64,000 nt of DNA, from the NCBI GenBank assembly GCA_004297625.1, contig SCTY01000068.1, positions 372,001 to 436,000 on the forward strand, written 5' to 3'. How positions within the stretch are numbered: position 1 is the first letter of the stretch; every line of letters begins with the position of its first letter. Shown here in pieces: positions 1-7,741 of this stretch. A program made the translations under genes and the position numbers. The notes beneath the pieces were generated by a model that worked only from the letters and a program-made list of their open reading frames with translations, had not been told where the DNA came from and made no database searches. This DNA is from Betaproteobacteria bacterium (GTDB taxonomy: Bacteria; Pseudomonadota; Gammaproteobacteria; Burkholderiales; SG8-39).

Positions 1-596
1 GCGTGCACGGCCGGGACGAGCTGGCTCGCGATTGCGCTCGCCAGAAAGAAGGGAGACCAGCAGGCCGCGAGGCCCAGGCCGAGCACCGCACTCTGGGCGA
101 GGCGCACGCGCTGCTCTTCGTGCAGCCGCGCCGGCAGCGCCGAGCGCGCAATGACGTAACCGCCGATCATGAGAAACGAGCCGAGCAGGTGCGACGCGGC
201 CTGCACCCAGACCTCGCGCTGGGTCTCGTTCCAGCTGTCGATGCGGGCGCGCGTGGCCCCGAGCAGCCGGCTTTCGTCGGCGGTCGCCCGCAGCAGCAAT
301 ATCGTCGGGAAGAAGGCGCCGATGATGATTCCCGACTGCAGTCCGCGCAGGACTGGTCCCCAGTCCCGCGCGCCGAGGATGCTCCATGCGGCCGCGATGA
401 CGCCCGCGCCGAACAACAGCCTGATGTGGACGCTCGCCTTGGGCACGGCGCAGAAAAGGAAGGCCGCGAGGCAGCCCACTGCCAGTGCGCGCAACAGCGC
501 GAACCCGAGTACCAGGTACAGCACCACGAGCAGCCATACGAGCGCGAGCAGGGCCCCGGACAGGCGCTGTAGCGGCGTTAGCTTATCGATGCTCAA
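1..596 (-). CDS. Multi-pass membrane protein, N-terminal part (runs off the left edge)
   Basis: The reading frame is open from a TTG at 594-596 to the window edge, about 198 codons. The TTG overlaps the TGA stop of the upstream SDR gene (TTGA), which suggests translational coupling. The protein starts LSIDKLTPLQRLSGALLALV. It shows several hydrophobic segments, at roughly residues 12-32, 35-50, 57-75, 85-105 and 150-170. I do not recognise the family. Following a DctP-type binding protein and an SDR in one operon, it could be a transporter, but nothing in the visible part proves this. The plus-strand frames over this stretch are shadows. Confidence 0.6.
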   Translation of the reverse strand, partial: MSIDKLTPLQRLSGALLALVWLLVVLYLVLGFALLRALAVGCLAAFLFCAVPKASVHIRLLFGAGVIAAAWSILGARDWGPVLRGLQSGIIIGAFFPTILLLRATADESRLLGATRARIDSWNETQREVWVQAASHLLGSFLMIGGYVIARSALPARLHEEQRVRLAQSAVLGLGLAACWSPFFLASAIASQLVPAVH

Positions 597-1378
597 AAAG
601 CGGCCGTGAGGCCGCCGTCGACATACAGCGTGAGGCCGTTCACGTAGGAAGAGGCGTCGGAAGCGAGAAACACGGCCGCCCCCGCCAGCTCCTGCGGCTC
701 TCCCCAGCGGCGCAGCGGCGTGCGCGATCGCACCTGCTCGTCGGTTTTCGGATGCTGCTGCTGAGAGACGTTCAATTCCGTGCGAAAAAATCCCGGCGCG
801 ATCGTATTGCAGGTGATGCCTTTGTGGCCGAGCTCGACCGCAATCGCGCGCGTGAGGCCCGCGAGCCCGTGCTTCGTGGCGATGTAGGCCGGCGCCCCCG
901 AGCGCGCGATGCCGGACATCACCGAGCCCATGTTGATGATGCGGCCCGCAGCGCGCGGCAGCATGTGCCGCGCGGCCTCGCGCGCGAGGAAGAAGCAGGC
1001 AGTGAGGTTGATCTCGACCTCTTGGCGCCAATCGTCGGTCTTCACGTCGAGGAACTTGCCGCGGTGGATGACGGCCGCGTTATTTACGAGGATGTCCAGC
1101 CGGCCGTGCTCGGACACGATCCGGTCGAGCGCGCCGATGGCGGCGGCCTCATCCGCGACGTTGAAAGCCGCCGCGGAGGCGGACAGCCCGGCGGCTGCAA
1201 GCTCCCGGACTTTCGCCGCCACTTCGCCGGCATGGCGGCTGTTCAGCAACACGTGCGCGCCGGCGCCCGCCAGCGCCTGCGCGCTCGCCCATCCGAGCCC
1301 CTTGGTGGAGCCCGTCACGAGCGCGACCTTCCCCTCGAGCGAAAAAAGCCCACGGAGGTATTTCCCCGCTTCCGCCAT
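593..1378 (-). CDS. SDR-family NAD(P)-dependent oxidoreductase
   Basis: A classical short-chain dehydrogenase of 261 aa, the normal length. The cofactor motif TGSTKGLG is at residues 22-29 and NNAA at about 99-102. The catalytic triad is Ser152, Tyr165 and Lys169 (YIATK). The C-terminal YVNGLTLYVDGG is typical of gluconate 5-dehydrogenase and 3-oxoacyl-ACP reductase-like members. It should be a cytoplasmic alcohol/ketone oxidoreductase; the substrate cannot be read from the sequence. It lies 13 nt downstream of the DctP gene in the left-arm operon, so it probably acts on the imported hydroxy acid or a derivative. It overlaps the next gene by 4 nt. Confidence 0.88.
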   Translation of the reverse strand: MAEAGKYLRGLFSLEGKVALVTGSTKGLGWASAQALAGAGAHVLLNSRHAGEVAAKVRELAAAGLSASAAAFNVADEAAAIGALDRIVSEHGRLDILVNNAAVIHRGKFLDVKTDDWRQEVEINLTACFFLAREAARHMLPRAAGRIINMGSVMSGIARSGAPAYIATKHGLAGLTRAIAVELGHKGITCNTIAPGFFRTELNVSQQQHPKTDEQVRSRTPLRRWGEPQELAGAAVFLASDASSYVNGLTLYVDGGLTAAF

Positions 1379-1391
1379 CGCGCGGGCCCGG

Positions 1392-2405
1392 CTATTTCCG
1401 GCCGATGTAGCGGCGCAGCGCCGCGTAGATCTCGGGCGAGACGCCCTTCGCCATCTCGGGCTCGGTCTTCTCGCGATCCAGCCGCAGGAACTCCTCGAGC
1501 TGCGCGCCCTTCAGCGCCGTGATCCTGCCGCCGCGCGCGGCGAACTCCTTCAGCGCCTGGTCGTTCGAGCGGTAGGTACTTTCGGTCGCTTCACGGCTGA
1601 TGTCAGCGCCCACCTCGAGCAGCAGGCTTTGCACTTCCTTCGGCAGAGCGGCGAACCACTTGCCGTTCGCCATCACCGCGGCGTCGGTGTACACCGCCGC
1701 CGGAAGCTGCGCGTACTTGAGGAAGTCGAACCACGAAAACGCCTTCGCCGCCGTGGGCACCGTGGTGAGGGTGTCGATCATGCCGCTCTGCAGCGCGGTG
1801 TAGATCTCCTCGGTCGAAAGCGACACCACGCTCGCGCCGCGGGCGACGAAGCCGGCGCGCTCCGCGGGAGCGAGCGTGCGTGCCTTGAGCCCCTTCATGC
1901 TCGCGACCGTGCTCATGTCGCTCTTCACGCTGAAGGTCACGTAGGGGCCGGTGGGAACGTACGCAAGGTGCACGAGCCCGGTCTTCTTCAGGATGCGCGC
2001 GCGCAGCGCGCTTCCCTCGGGCGTTTCGGCAAAGAACCGGCGCTGATGCTCGATCGACTCGAATACGTTGGGGAACTGCACCACGTTCCAGTCGCGCTCC
2101 ACCGAGGGGAACTGGTTGTGCGTGACCACGCCGCCGAGCTCCACCGATCCGGCCGAGAGCGCCGGGAGGATCTGCCGGATCGTGTAAAGCTGGCCGCCCG
2201 GGAAGGAATCGATGCGGATTTTTCCGGCGCCGCGCCGGTTGACCTCCTCGGCGTACTTCTTCGACATCACCGCGCTCTCGTGGTCCACCGCCCAGTGGTA
2301 CGAGAACCGCGCGCTCGCCTGGGCGGCGGCTTGCGCGCCGTGCAGCGCGAGCATTGCGGCGAGTAGCACGCCGAGCCGGCGCGCCGTACGCGTTTTCCCG
2401 TGCAT
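1392..2405 (-). CDS. TRAP transporter solute-binding protein, DctP family
   Basis: A periplasmic substrate-binding protein of the DctP type, 337 aa. ATG 2405 was chosen because AGGAGG lies just upstream; an in-frame ATG at 2432 lacks this. The N-terminus is a signal peptide (Lys/Arg followed by a hydrophobic segment ending ALHGAQAAAQA). The mature part contains FPGGQLYTIRQILPALSAGS and the C-terminal YTALQSGMIDTLTTVP typical of the family. No DctQ/DctM membrane subunits are adjacent unless the truncated membrane protein at the window edge is part of the system. It belongs to the left-arm operon with a second, TctC-type binding protein upstream. Confidence 0.85.
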   Translation of the reverse strand: MHGKTRTARRLGVLLAAMLALHGAQAAAQASARFSYHWAVDHESAVMSKKYAEEVNRRGAGKIRIDSFPGGQLYTIRQILPALSAGSVELGGVVTHNQFPSVERDWNVVQFPNVFESIEHQRRFFAETPEGSALRARILKKTGLVHLAYVPTGPYVTFSVKSDMSTVASMKGLKARTLAPAERAGFVARGASVVSLSTEEIYTALQSGMIDTLTTVPTAAKAFSWFDFLKYAQLPAAVYTDAAVMANGKWFAALPKEVQSLLLEVGADISREATESTYRSNDQALKEFAARGGRITALKGAQLEEFLRLDREKTEPEMAKGVSPEIYAALRRYIGRK

Positions 2406-2431
2406 CTCCCCTCCTTGTCTGATTGTCGACA

Positions 2432-3469
2432 TTATGACAGCCCTCCCGGAAACGCTACGCCGAGCCGCGCGCCGAGCGCGCCGAGCTCCTTGGCGATGGC
2501 TTCGCTCAGCTCGATGCCCTGCTCGCGCCCCTCCCTCTCGAGGCGCGCGCCCCGGCTCCCGGGCAATCTCGCCGCGCCCGCCGCCGCTGCAAGGTAGGTC
2601 TGCGTCCACGCGCTCATGTACGAGCCGAAAAGCTCCTGCTCCACGAAGGCGCCTGGCCGCACCAGCCAGAAGAACGCGCCCTGGCGGCCGACCGCGCCGC
2701 TTTCCGGCAGCGCATTGCGGCGCGGGTCCAGCGAGGCGGCGGTGGCGGCCATGGCGCCCGCGAGGCATTCGACCATCATCGCGATGCCGATACCCTTGTG
2801 CCCGCCCGCCGGAAGCAGCGCACCCTTCAAGGCACGCCGCGCGTCTGTAGTCGGTGCTCCCTCCTCGTCGAGCGCCCAGCCTGCCGGGATCGGCTTGCCC
2901 TCGCGCGCGGCCAGCAGGATGTGCCCGCGGGCCGCGACGCTGCATGCCATGTCGAACACGATCGGATCGCGGCCCGGGACCGGGCAGCCGAAAGCGATCG
3001 GGTTATGCCCGATCGCCGGGTGCTTGAACCGCTCCATGGCGAGAAGCGGCGGCGTACGCTGTCCGAGCACGCAGAACAGCCCCGCCTCCGCGGCGAGTAG
3101 CGCATGGATGCCGAGCGCGCCCAAGTGGCCGCACTCGCTCACCGCGATCAGTACCGAAGCCGAGGCTTTCAGCGCCTCGCGGGCGAGCTCGATGGCGCGC
3201 GGCCCGACGAGCTGCCCCATCGCACCATCGGCATCGAGGACGATTCCTCCCGGGCATACGCGATGGTGCATCGCCGGCCTGGGATTGAAGTCGCCGGCGC
3301 GCAAGCGCTCCACGTAGGAGGCGACGCGCGTCATGCCATGGGTCCGGTAGCCGCGCAGCTCGCTGCGCACGAGCACCGACGAGGCGAGCCGGGCCTCGTC
3401 CTCCGACACGCCGCAGCTCAAGAAGACCCGCGCAGTCCAGTCTTCAAGCGCCTGCGCCGATTGCCGCAC
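2432..3469 (-). CDS. Malate/L-lactate dehydrogenase (Ldh2) family oxidoreductase
   Basis: An NAD(P)-dependent 2-hydroxyacid dehydrogenase of the Ldh2/YlbC/ComC family, 345 aa. The start is taken as GTG 3469 (VRQSAQALEDW), 11 nt past the TctC stop with an AAGGGCGAG upstream; the open frame extends further only through the tctC gene. Family landmarks are GHLGALGIHALLAAEAGL, HNPIAFGCPVPG, VFDMACSVAARG, IPAGWALDEEGAPTTD and GGHKGIGIAMMVECLAG. The family includes malate, ureidoglycolate and (R)-sulfolactate (ComC) dehydrogenases. Its position next to a SuyAB-like lyase and a TctC protein makes a sulfolactate or similar sugar-acid substrate plausible, but this is inference. Confidence 0.85.
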   Translation of the reverse strand: MRQSAQALEDWTARVFLSCGVSEDEARLASSVLVRSELRGYRTHGMTRVASYVERLRAGDFNPRPAMHHRVCPGGIVLDADGAMGQLVGPRAIELAREALKASASVLIAVSECGHLGALGIHALLAAEAGLFCVLGQRTPPLLAMERFKHPAIGHNPIAFGCPVPGRDPIVFDMACSVAARGHILLAAREGKPIPAGWALDEEGAPTTDARRALKGALLPAGGHKGIGIAMMVECLAGAMAATAASLDPRRNALPESGAVGRQGAFFWLVRPGAFVEQELFGSYMSAWTQTYLAAAAGAARLPGSRGARLEREGREQGIELSEAIAKELGALGARLGVAFPGGLS

Positions 3470-3479
3470 GCTCTCGCCC

Positions 3480-4442
3480 TTATTCCGCCTTGAGATTGAG
3501 CTTCTTGAAGATTGCCGCGAAAGCGGCGGTCTGCGCGCGGTTCGATTCCAGGAAAGCTTTCGAAGGCTCCGCGACCACCGTCGCGCCCGCATCGGTCAGC
3601 TTGCGGCTCACCTCCGGGTCCTTGAGCGCCGCGATGAGGTCGCTTTCCAGCCGGCTCTGGATTTGCGCCGGCACCCCGGCCGGAAGCAGGAAGCCATACC
3701 AAGTCGGGTATCCCCGCAGCGATGCGTCGCCCGTGGCCTCGCGCACGGTCGGTACATCCGGAAACACGGCCACCCGGCTCGGCCCCCACACCGCGAGCAA
3801 GCGCAGTTTCCCGGACTTCACGTTGCCGATCGTCGGCGGCAAGCCCGGCGCGCCGACCGTAATCTGGCCGCCCATAGTATCCGCAATGATCGGCGGCGCA
3901 CCCTTGTAAGGCACGTGAATGATGTTCAGCCCCAGCTTTTCCTTCAGCATTTCTAGCTCGACGTGCATGGCGGTGCCATTGCCCGGCGTCCCATAGCTCA
4001 CCTTGCCGGGATTGGCGCGCGCGTAATCCAGCAAATCGCGCAGCGTTTTGAAGGGAGAATTGCCGGCGACGAGCACGGAGGTCGGCACGTTCACGCCTTT
4101 CACGAGATGCACGAAGTCCTTGTACGGATCGTACGGGATCTTGTTCAGAAGATGCGCCTGCGTGATCGGGATATCGCCCGTCACCAGGACGGTATAGCCG
4201 TCGGGTGTCGCGCCGGCCACCGCGGCCGAGCCCACTACGCCGGCCGCGCCGGCGCGGTTTTCGACCACCACGGGCTGGCCCGTGCGCTGCGAAACGACAT
4301 TGGCAACGAGGCGTCCCATGATGTCGACGCCGCCGCCCGCGGGAAACGAGACGATGAAACGGATCGGGCGCGACGGGTATTCCTGCGCGACGCTCAGCCC
4401 GGCGGCAAGGGTGAGCAGCAAAGCGAGCAGCAGACGGTTCAA
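3480..4442 (-). CDS. Bug/TctC-family tripartite tricarboxylate transporter receptor
   Basis: A periplasmic solute-binding protein of the Bug family, 320 aa. A signal peptide is clear (MNRLLLALLLTLAAGLSVAQ). YPSRPIRFIVSFPAGGGVD, the VVVENRAGAAG motif and the C-terminal GATVVAEPSKAFLES are diagnostic. It is orphan: no tctA or tctB membrane genes are near. It sits between the GntR regulator and the Ldh2-type dehydrogenase in a tight operon, so it probably binds the substrate of that route. Bug proteins are often very numerous in Burkholderiales, and four occur in this window. Confidence 0.92.
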   Translation of the reverse strand: MNRLLLALLLTLAAGLSVAQEYPSRPIRFIVSFPAGGGVDIMGRLVANVVSQRTGQPVVVENRAGAAGVVGSAAVAGATPDGYTVLVTGDIPITQAHLLNKIPYDPYKDFVHLVKGVNVPTSVLVAGNSPFKTLRDLLDYARANPGKVSYGTPGNGTAMHVELEMLKEKLGLNIIHVPYKGAPPIIADTMGGQITVGAPGLPPTIGNVKSGKLRLLAVWGPSRVAVFPDVPTVREATGDASLRGYPTWYGFLLPAGVPAQIQSRLESDLIAALKDPEVSRKLTDAGATVVAEPSKAFLESNRAQTAAFAAIFKKLNLKAE

Positions 4443-4455
4443 GTGATTCTCCTCT

Positions 4456-5148
4456 CTAACGTACGATTACAAGGTTGTGACTGAAGGGTCCAGCGCTCAC
4501 CTTGTGGTAGAAAAGCGGCTGATCGCGCAACGTGTACCCACGCATCTCCATGATGAAGCCCGGTTGATCGCGAAGGCCCAGTTTGCGTAACACCGGCTGC
4601 GGCAGACGGTCGAAGCGAATCCATTGGTCGACGCGCAACGTGGGAAGCGAAAGCTGCTGGCCGAGCATGACGCGCAGGTTCTTCGCCAGCGCGCCATGGT
4701 CCACGCCGTTCAACCGGCGGAACTCCGTCTCGCGCAGCCAGAACTCGCTGTAAATCTCGACCTTGCCGCCGACGTTGATCAGGCGCTCGATGCGAATGTG
4801 GCCTGCTTGCGCGCCAAGAAATTCGGACCACGGCCCCTTGCGCATTAGGCGCCGGACCGACGTGACCCGGATGTAGTGCGGCAAATCACGCCCTTCGGCA
4901 TCGCGAAAGCGCAGGTAATTGACGTCAGCCGCGCCGATACGCGACCCGGACACGAAAGTCCCGCGTCCGTGCTCGCGTGAGATCAACCCGCTGTGCGCCA
5001 GGCGCGAAAGCGCCTTCTGCACGGTGCCGACGCTCACGCGGAAGCCGGCGGCGAGCTGCGACTCCGAAGGAAGCCGGTCGCCCTCGCGAAGCGCGCCGGA
5101 CTCGATGCGTGCGACGATGGAGTCGCACACCCGCGCGAGCTTGGTCAC
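4456..5148 (-). CDS. GntR-family transcriptional regulator with UTRA domain
   Basis: A DNA-binding regulator of the HutC/UTRA subfamily. The winged helix-turn-helix lies at the N-terminus, with LPSESQLAAGFRVSVGTV and the wing GLISREHGRGTFVSG. A UTRA ligand-binding domain fills the rest. GTG 5148 (VTKLARVCDS) fits where the GntR domain normally begins; an ATG at 5205 would overlap the preceding gene more deeply and lacks a ribosome site. It lies 13 nt downstream of the lyase large subunit and just before tctC, so it is likely the local regulator of both divergent arms. A candidate operator is the palindrome at 6687-6698. Confidence 0.82.
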   Translation of the reverse strand: MTKLARVCDSIVARIESGALREGDRLPSESQLAAGFRVSVGTVQKALSRLAHSGLISREHGRGTFVSGSRIGAADVNYLRFRDAEGRDLPHYIRVTSVRRLMRKGPWSEFLGAQAGHIRIERLINVGGKVEIYSEFWLRETEFRRLNGVDHGALAKNLRVMLGQQLSLPTLRVDQWIRFDRLPQPVLRKLGLRDQPGFIMEMRGYTLRDQPLFYHKVSAGPFSHNLVIVR

Positions 5149-5161
5149 GGCGTGCAGCCGC

Positions 5162-6316
5162 TCAGATGGTCGGTGCGAAGCGGCTGATCGCCGTCTCGCG
5201 TACATCGAGGATCTCGCTCGAGGTACGGGTTCCCGACGCCACCTCTATGGCGTAGTCATACAGCCGGTCGCCGACCGCGCCTACGCTGGCCTTCTTCTCG
5301 AGGATGTCCGAGGCATCGAAATCGATGTTGTCGGCCATGGTGCGTAACGTGTTGACGTTGCCGCTCACCTTCGCAGTCGGCGATACCATGTTGCCGATCG
5401 GGTTGCCCACCCCGGTGCCGAAGAACACGAGCTGGCATCCCGCGGCGGCCAACGCCGTGAGGTTCTCGACGGCGGGCGCCGGCGCGTCGAGGAAGTGCAG
5501 CCCCTTGCTCGAAGGCGCCTCGCCGTAGCTGAGGACGCCGCGCAACCGGCTGGTGCCCGATTTCGCCATGGCCCCGAGCGCTTTTTCTTCGATCGTGGTG
5601 AGGCCACCGCGCATGTTGTCCGGAGTCGGGTTGGTGCCTCGGATATCCATGCCCTGCGACATGGCTTCGCGCTCGAGTCGCACGACCATGTCGGTGAACG
5701 CCTTGGCAATAGCGGGACTTGCCGCCCGCGCGGCAAACAAGTGCTCCGCGCCGAAGAATTCCGAGGTCTCCGAGATGATGACCGTGCCGCCCTCTTCGAC
5801 CACGCGGTCCGACAGGCGGCCGATTACGGGATTGCACGTCAGCCCGGAGGTGGTGTCCGAGCCGCCACATTGGACACCGAGCATGAGCTCGGAAGTCGCG
5901 CACGAGCGTCGCCTCGCGTTGGAGGCGCGCACCACAAGACGCAGTGCTCGTCGCGTCCCCTCGGCGACGCAGTTGATGGTGCCATTTGGCTGAAGGTGTA
6001 CGGCCTCCACCGGCTTGCCGGCCGGCCGGATGCGGCGCGCCACCTCCTCGGTTGTCTGCTCCTCCAGTCCGACGAGGAGCACCGCGGCGATGTTCGGATT
6101 GCGGCCCATCCCGGCAAGCGTGTTGTACGCGATCTCCAGGTCGCGCCCGTACTGACCGCGCACAAAAAGCGTCGTCACCGCAATGGTGCCGTCCACTTGA
6201 GCACAGATGGCGCGCGTCACGGGATTGCAGTTGTCCATGACGGATACGACGGCGACCCAGTTGCGCACGCCGACGGTGCCGTTCTCGCGCGGATAGCCGA
6301 GGAATGTCTTTGCCAT
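5162..6316 (-). CDS. UxaA-family lyase large subunit (altronate dehydratase / SuyB-like sulfolactate sulfo-lyase beta)
   Basis: The catalytic half of the D-galactarate dehydratase/altronate hydrolase superfamily, 384 aa, as a separate polypeptide. The start is supported by AAGAGG before ATG. Landmarks are the N-terminal FLGYPRENGTVGVRN, the metal-site region ELMLGVQCGGSDTTSGLTCN and PIGNMVSPTAKVSGN. It starts 4 nt after the SAF-domain small subunit, the same split seen in (2R)-sulfolactate sulfo-lyase SuyAB and in some sugar-acid dehydratases. Lengths (96 + 384 aa) match SuyA/SuyB as I remember them. The reaction would be beta-elimination of sulfite or water from a 2-hydroxy acid; which one is undecided. 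Confidence 0.8.
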   Translation of the reverse strand: MAKTFLGYPRENGTVGVRNWVAVVSVMDNCNPVTRAICAQVDGTIAVTTLFVRGQYGRDLEIAYNTLAGMGRNPNIAAVLLVGLEEQTTEEVARRIRPAGKPVEAVHLQPNGTINCVAEGTRRALRLVVRASNARRRSCATSELMLGVQCGGSDTTSGLTCNPVIGRLSDRVVEEGGTVIISETSEFFGAEHLFAARAASPAIAKAFTDMVVRLEREAMSQGMDIRGTNPTPDNMRGGLTTIEEKALGAMAKSGTSRLRGVLSYGEAPSSKGLHFLDAPAPAVENLTALAAAGCQLVFFGTGVGNPIGNMVSPTAKVSGNVNTLRTMADNIDFDASDILEKKASVGAVGDRLYDYAIEVASGTRTSSEILDVRETAISRFAPTI

Positions 6317-6319
6317 TGA

Positions 6320-6610
6320 TTACCTCTTCGCCTGGTCGCCGCGCCCGCGCGCGGATTCGACGTTGTGGGTATGCGCGTGCTCGCCGGCCTTGAGACTCCT
6401 CGAAGCCTTACCGATGACCTGTCCGTACTTGAGGACATCCGCACCGGCTGGCGTTTCCCGGATGCAGACCTTGTGCCCGAAAGGCACGTCCTGCAGGAGC
6501 TTCACCTCCGCGGCCGATTCGCCCTGCAGCGAGCAGGTTTCGCCGGCCCGGCCCGCATCGATCAGGGTGGCGACGTTGTCGTTTCGGTGCAGGACGATAG
6601 CGCGGGGCAA
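6320..6610 (-). CDS. SAF-domain small subunit of UxaA-family lyase (SuyA-like)
   Basis: A 96-aa SAF domain that pairs with the UxaA-type large subunit encoded 4 nt downstream. TTG 6610 (LPRAIVLHRNDNVATLIDAG) is preferred because AGGAGA sits 7 nt upstream; a longer frame from 6661 includes untranslated leader. Conserved features are VPFGHKVCI near the middle and the C-terminal GEHAHTHNVES, typical of the N-terminal module of altronate dehydratase and of SuyA. The gene opens the left operon, directly behind the promoter region shared with the divergent tctC gene. Confidence 0.78.
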   Translation of the reverse strand: MPRAIVLHRNDNVATLIDAGRAGETCSLQGESAAEVKLLQDVPFGHKVCIRETPAGADVLKYGQVIGKASRSLKAGEHAHTHNVESARGRGDQAKR

Positions 6611-6618
6611 AGCAGATC

Positions 6619-6698
6619 TCCTGTATAGAAGAGCGTTCGACGATAAACCGGCGCGCCCCACGCCGTCAAGGCAGATTAGGGCAAATTCCTATATAGGA
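6619..6698. promoter_or_regulatory. Pair of related palindromic sites in the divergent intergenic region
   Basis: TCCTATATAGGA at 6687-6698 is a perfect 12-bp palindrome. It lies 4 nt before a consensus TTGACA (6703-6708) facing the plus-strand tctC gene. A related site, TCCTGTATAGAA (9 of 12 identical), is at 6619-6630 in the leader of the minus-strand SAF gene. Their placement suits operators for the GntR/UTRA regulator encoded in the left arm. Function is inferred. Confidence 0.35.
6640..6669 (-). promoter_or_regulatory. Candidate sigma-70 promoter for the left operon
   Basis: Read on the minus strand, TTGACG (6669-6664) is followed after 18 nt by TATCGT (6645-6640). This would start transcription about 25-30 nt ahead of the TTG start at 6610. 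The fit is reasonable but not perfect. Confidence 0.4.
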
Positions 6699-6752
6699 CT
6701 TGTTGACATGGCGACCGGCCGGCCATTACAGTCCGGCGCAAGGAGGCTTCCC

Positions 6753-7730
6753 ATGACGATCCGCTTGCTGGCGCTCTGCGCCGCGTTGTTCACGTTCGCC
6801 GCCGGCGCCCAAACGCCCACCTGGAAGCCGACTCGCCCGATCGAAATCGTGGATCCCGCCGCCCCGGGCGGCTCGGTGGACCTGATGTGCCGCGCGCTCA
6901 AGAAATTCATCGACGACAACAAGCTCGTCGATGTGCCGGTCACCGTGGTGTACAAGACCGGCGCCAACGGCGCGATCGCGCTCGATTACGTGAATCAGCA
7001 CCAGGGCTCGGGGGAGACGCTCTTCGCCATTGCGCACACCTTCCTGACGATCGGGCTCACCGGCGAATCGAAGCTTGATTGGCGCGATCTCACGCTGCTC
7101 GGGATCCTGTTCAAGGAATTCCACGTGACCGGCGTTCGTGCCGATTCTCCGCTGAAGTCAGGCAAGGATCTCATCGAGCAGATGCGCAAGGACCCTGCAT
7201 CGATCAGCTACGGATTCTTCGGCAATCGCGGCAATCACCTGCACCTTGCCGCCGCGATCCCGCTCAAGGCGGCGGGCGTCGACATCCGCAAAATGACCAC
7301 GGTGCCTTACCGCTCCGGGCCCGAGGCGATCTCGGCCGTTCTCGGAGGTCACCTCGACGTCGCGCTTGTGTCGGCCGTGAATACCGCCGCGCACGTGCAG
7401 GCGGGCAAGATGCGGGTGCTGACGCAGACCACGCCGCAGCGCGGGCCGGGCTACTTGAAGGACGTCCCGACCTGGAAGGAATTGGGCGTGAACGTCGACT
7501 ACGCAACGGCGCAGGGGTTCACGGGACCGAAAAACATGCGCCCCGAGGCCGTGGCCTTCTGGGAAAACGTGCTCGCGCGCATGGCGAAGGACCCCGAGTG
7601 GCAAAAAATTCTCGACCGCAGCTTGTGGGCGAGCGCCTACATGACCTCGGCCGAAATGCGCCGCTATTACGAAAGCGAGTTCGAGAAGCTGGGCAGCGTG
7701 CTCGAGGAACTCGGCCTCACCAAGAAGTAG
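6753..7730 (+). CDS. Bug/TctC-family tripartite tricarboxylate transporter receptor
   Basis: A periplasmic binding protein of 325 aa that opens the right-arm operon. ATG 6753 has AAGGAGG 6-7 nt upstream and begins a clear signal peptide (MTIRLLALCAALFTFAAGAQ). The open frame extends upstream but would run through the divergent promoter. Mature landmarks are WKPTRPIEIVDPAAPGGSVD and the C-terminal YMTSAEMRRYYESEFEKLG. The usual ENRAGAGG motif is replaced by VVYKTGANGAIA, so it is a divergent branch of the family. No tctAB genes are adjacent. It is followed after 11 nt by a 2-hydroxyacid dehydrogenase. Confidence 0.88.
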   Translation: MTIRLLALCAALFTFAAGAQTPTWKPTRPIEIVDPAAPGGSVDLMCRALKKFIDDNKLVDVPVTVVYKTGANGAIALDYVNQHQGSGETLFAIAHTFLTIGLTGESKLDWRDLTLLGILFKEFHVTGVRADSPLKSGKDLIEQMRKDPASISYGFFGNRGNHLHLAAAIPLKAAGVDIRKMTTVPYRSGPEAISAVLGGHLDVALVSAVNTAAHVQAGKMRVLTQTTPQRGPGYLKDVPTWKELGVNVDYATAQGFTGPKNMRPEAVAFWENVLARMAKDPEWQKILDRSLWASAYMTSAEMRRYYESEFEKLGSVLEELGLTKK

Positions 7731-7741
7731 GCGTCAAGCGC

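Noticed and set aside
3..609. Long plus-strand open frames at the left end
   Set aside because: They are Arg/Gln-rich shadows of the minus-strand membrane protein that starts at TTG 596, whose translation is clearly hydrophobic.
5162..6316. Confident naming as suyB or uxaA
   Set aside because: The split layout fits SuyAB, but the family covers several substrates and no residue visible here decides between them.
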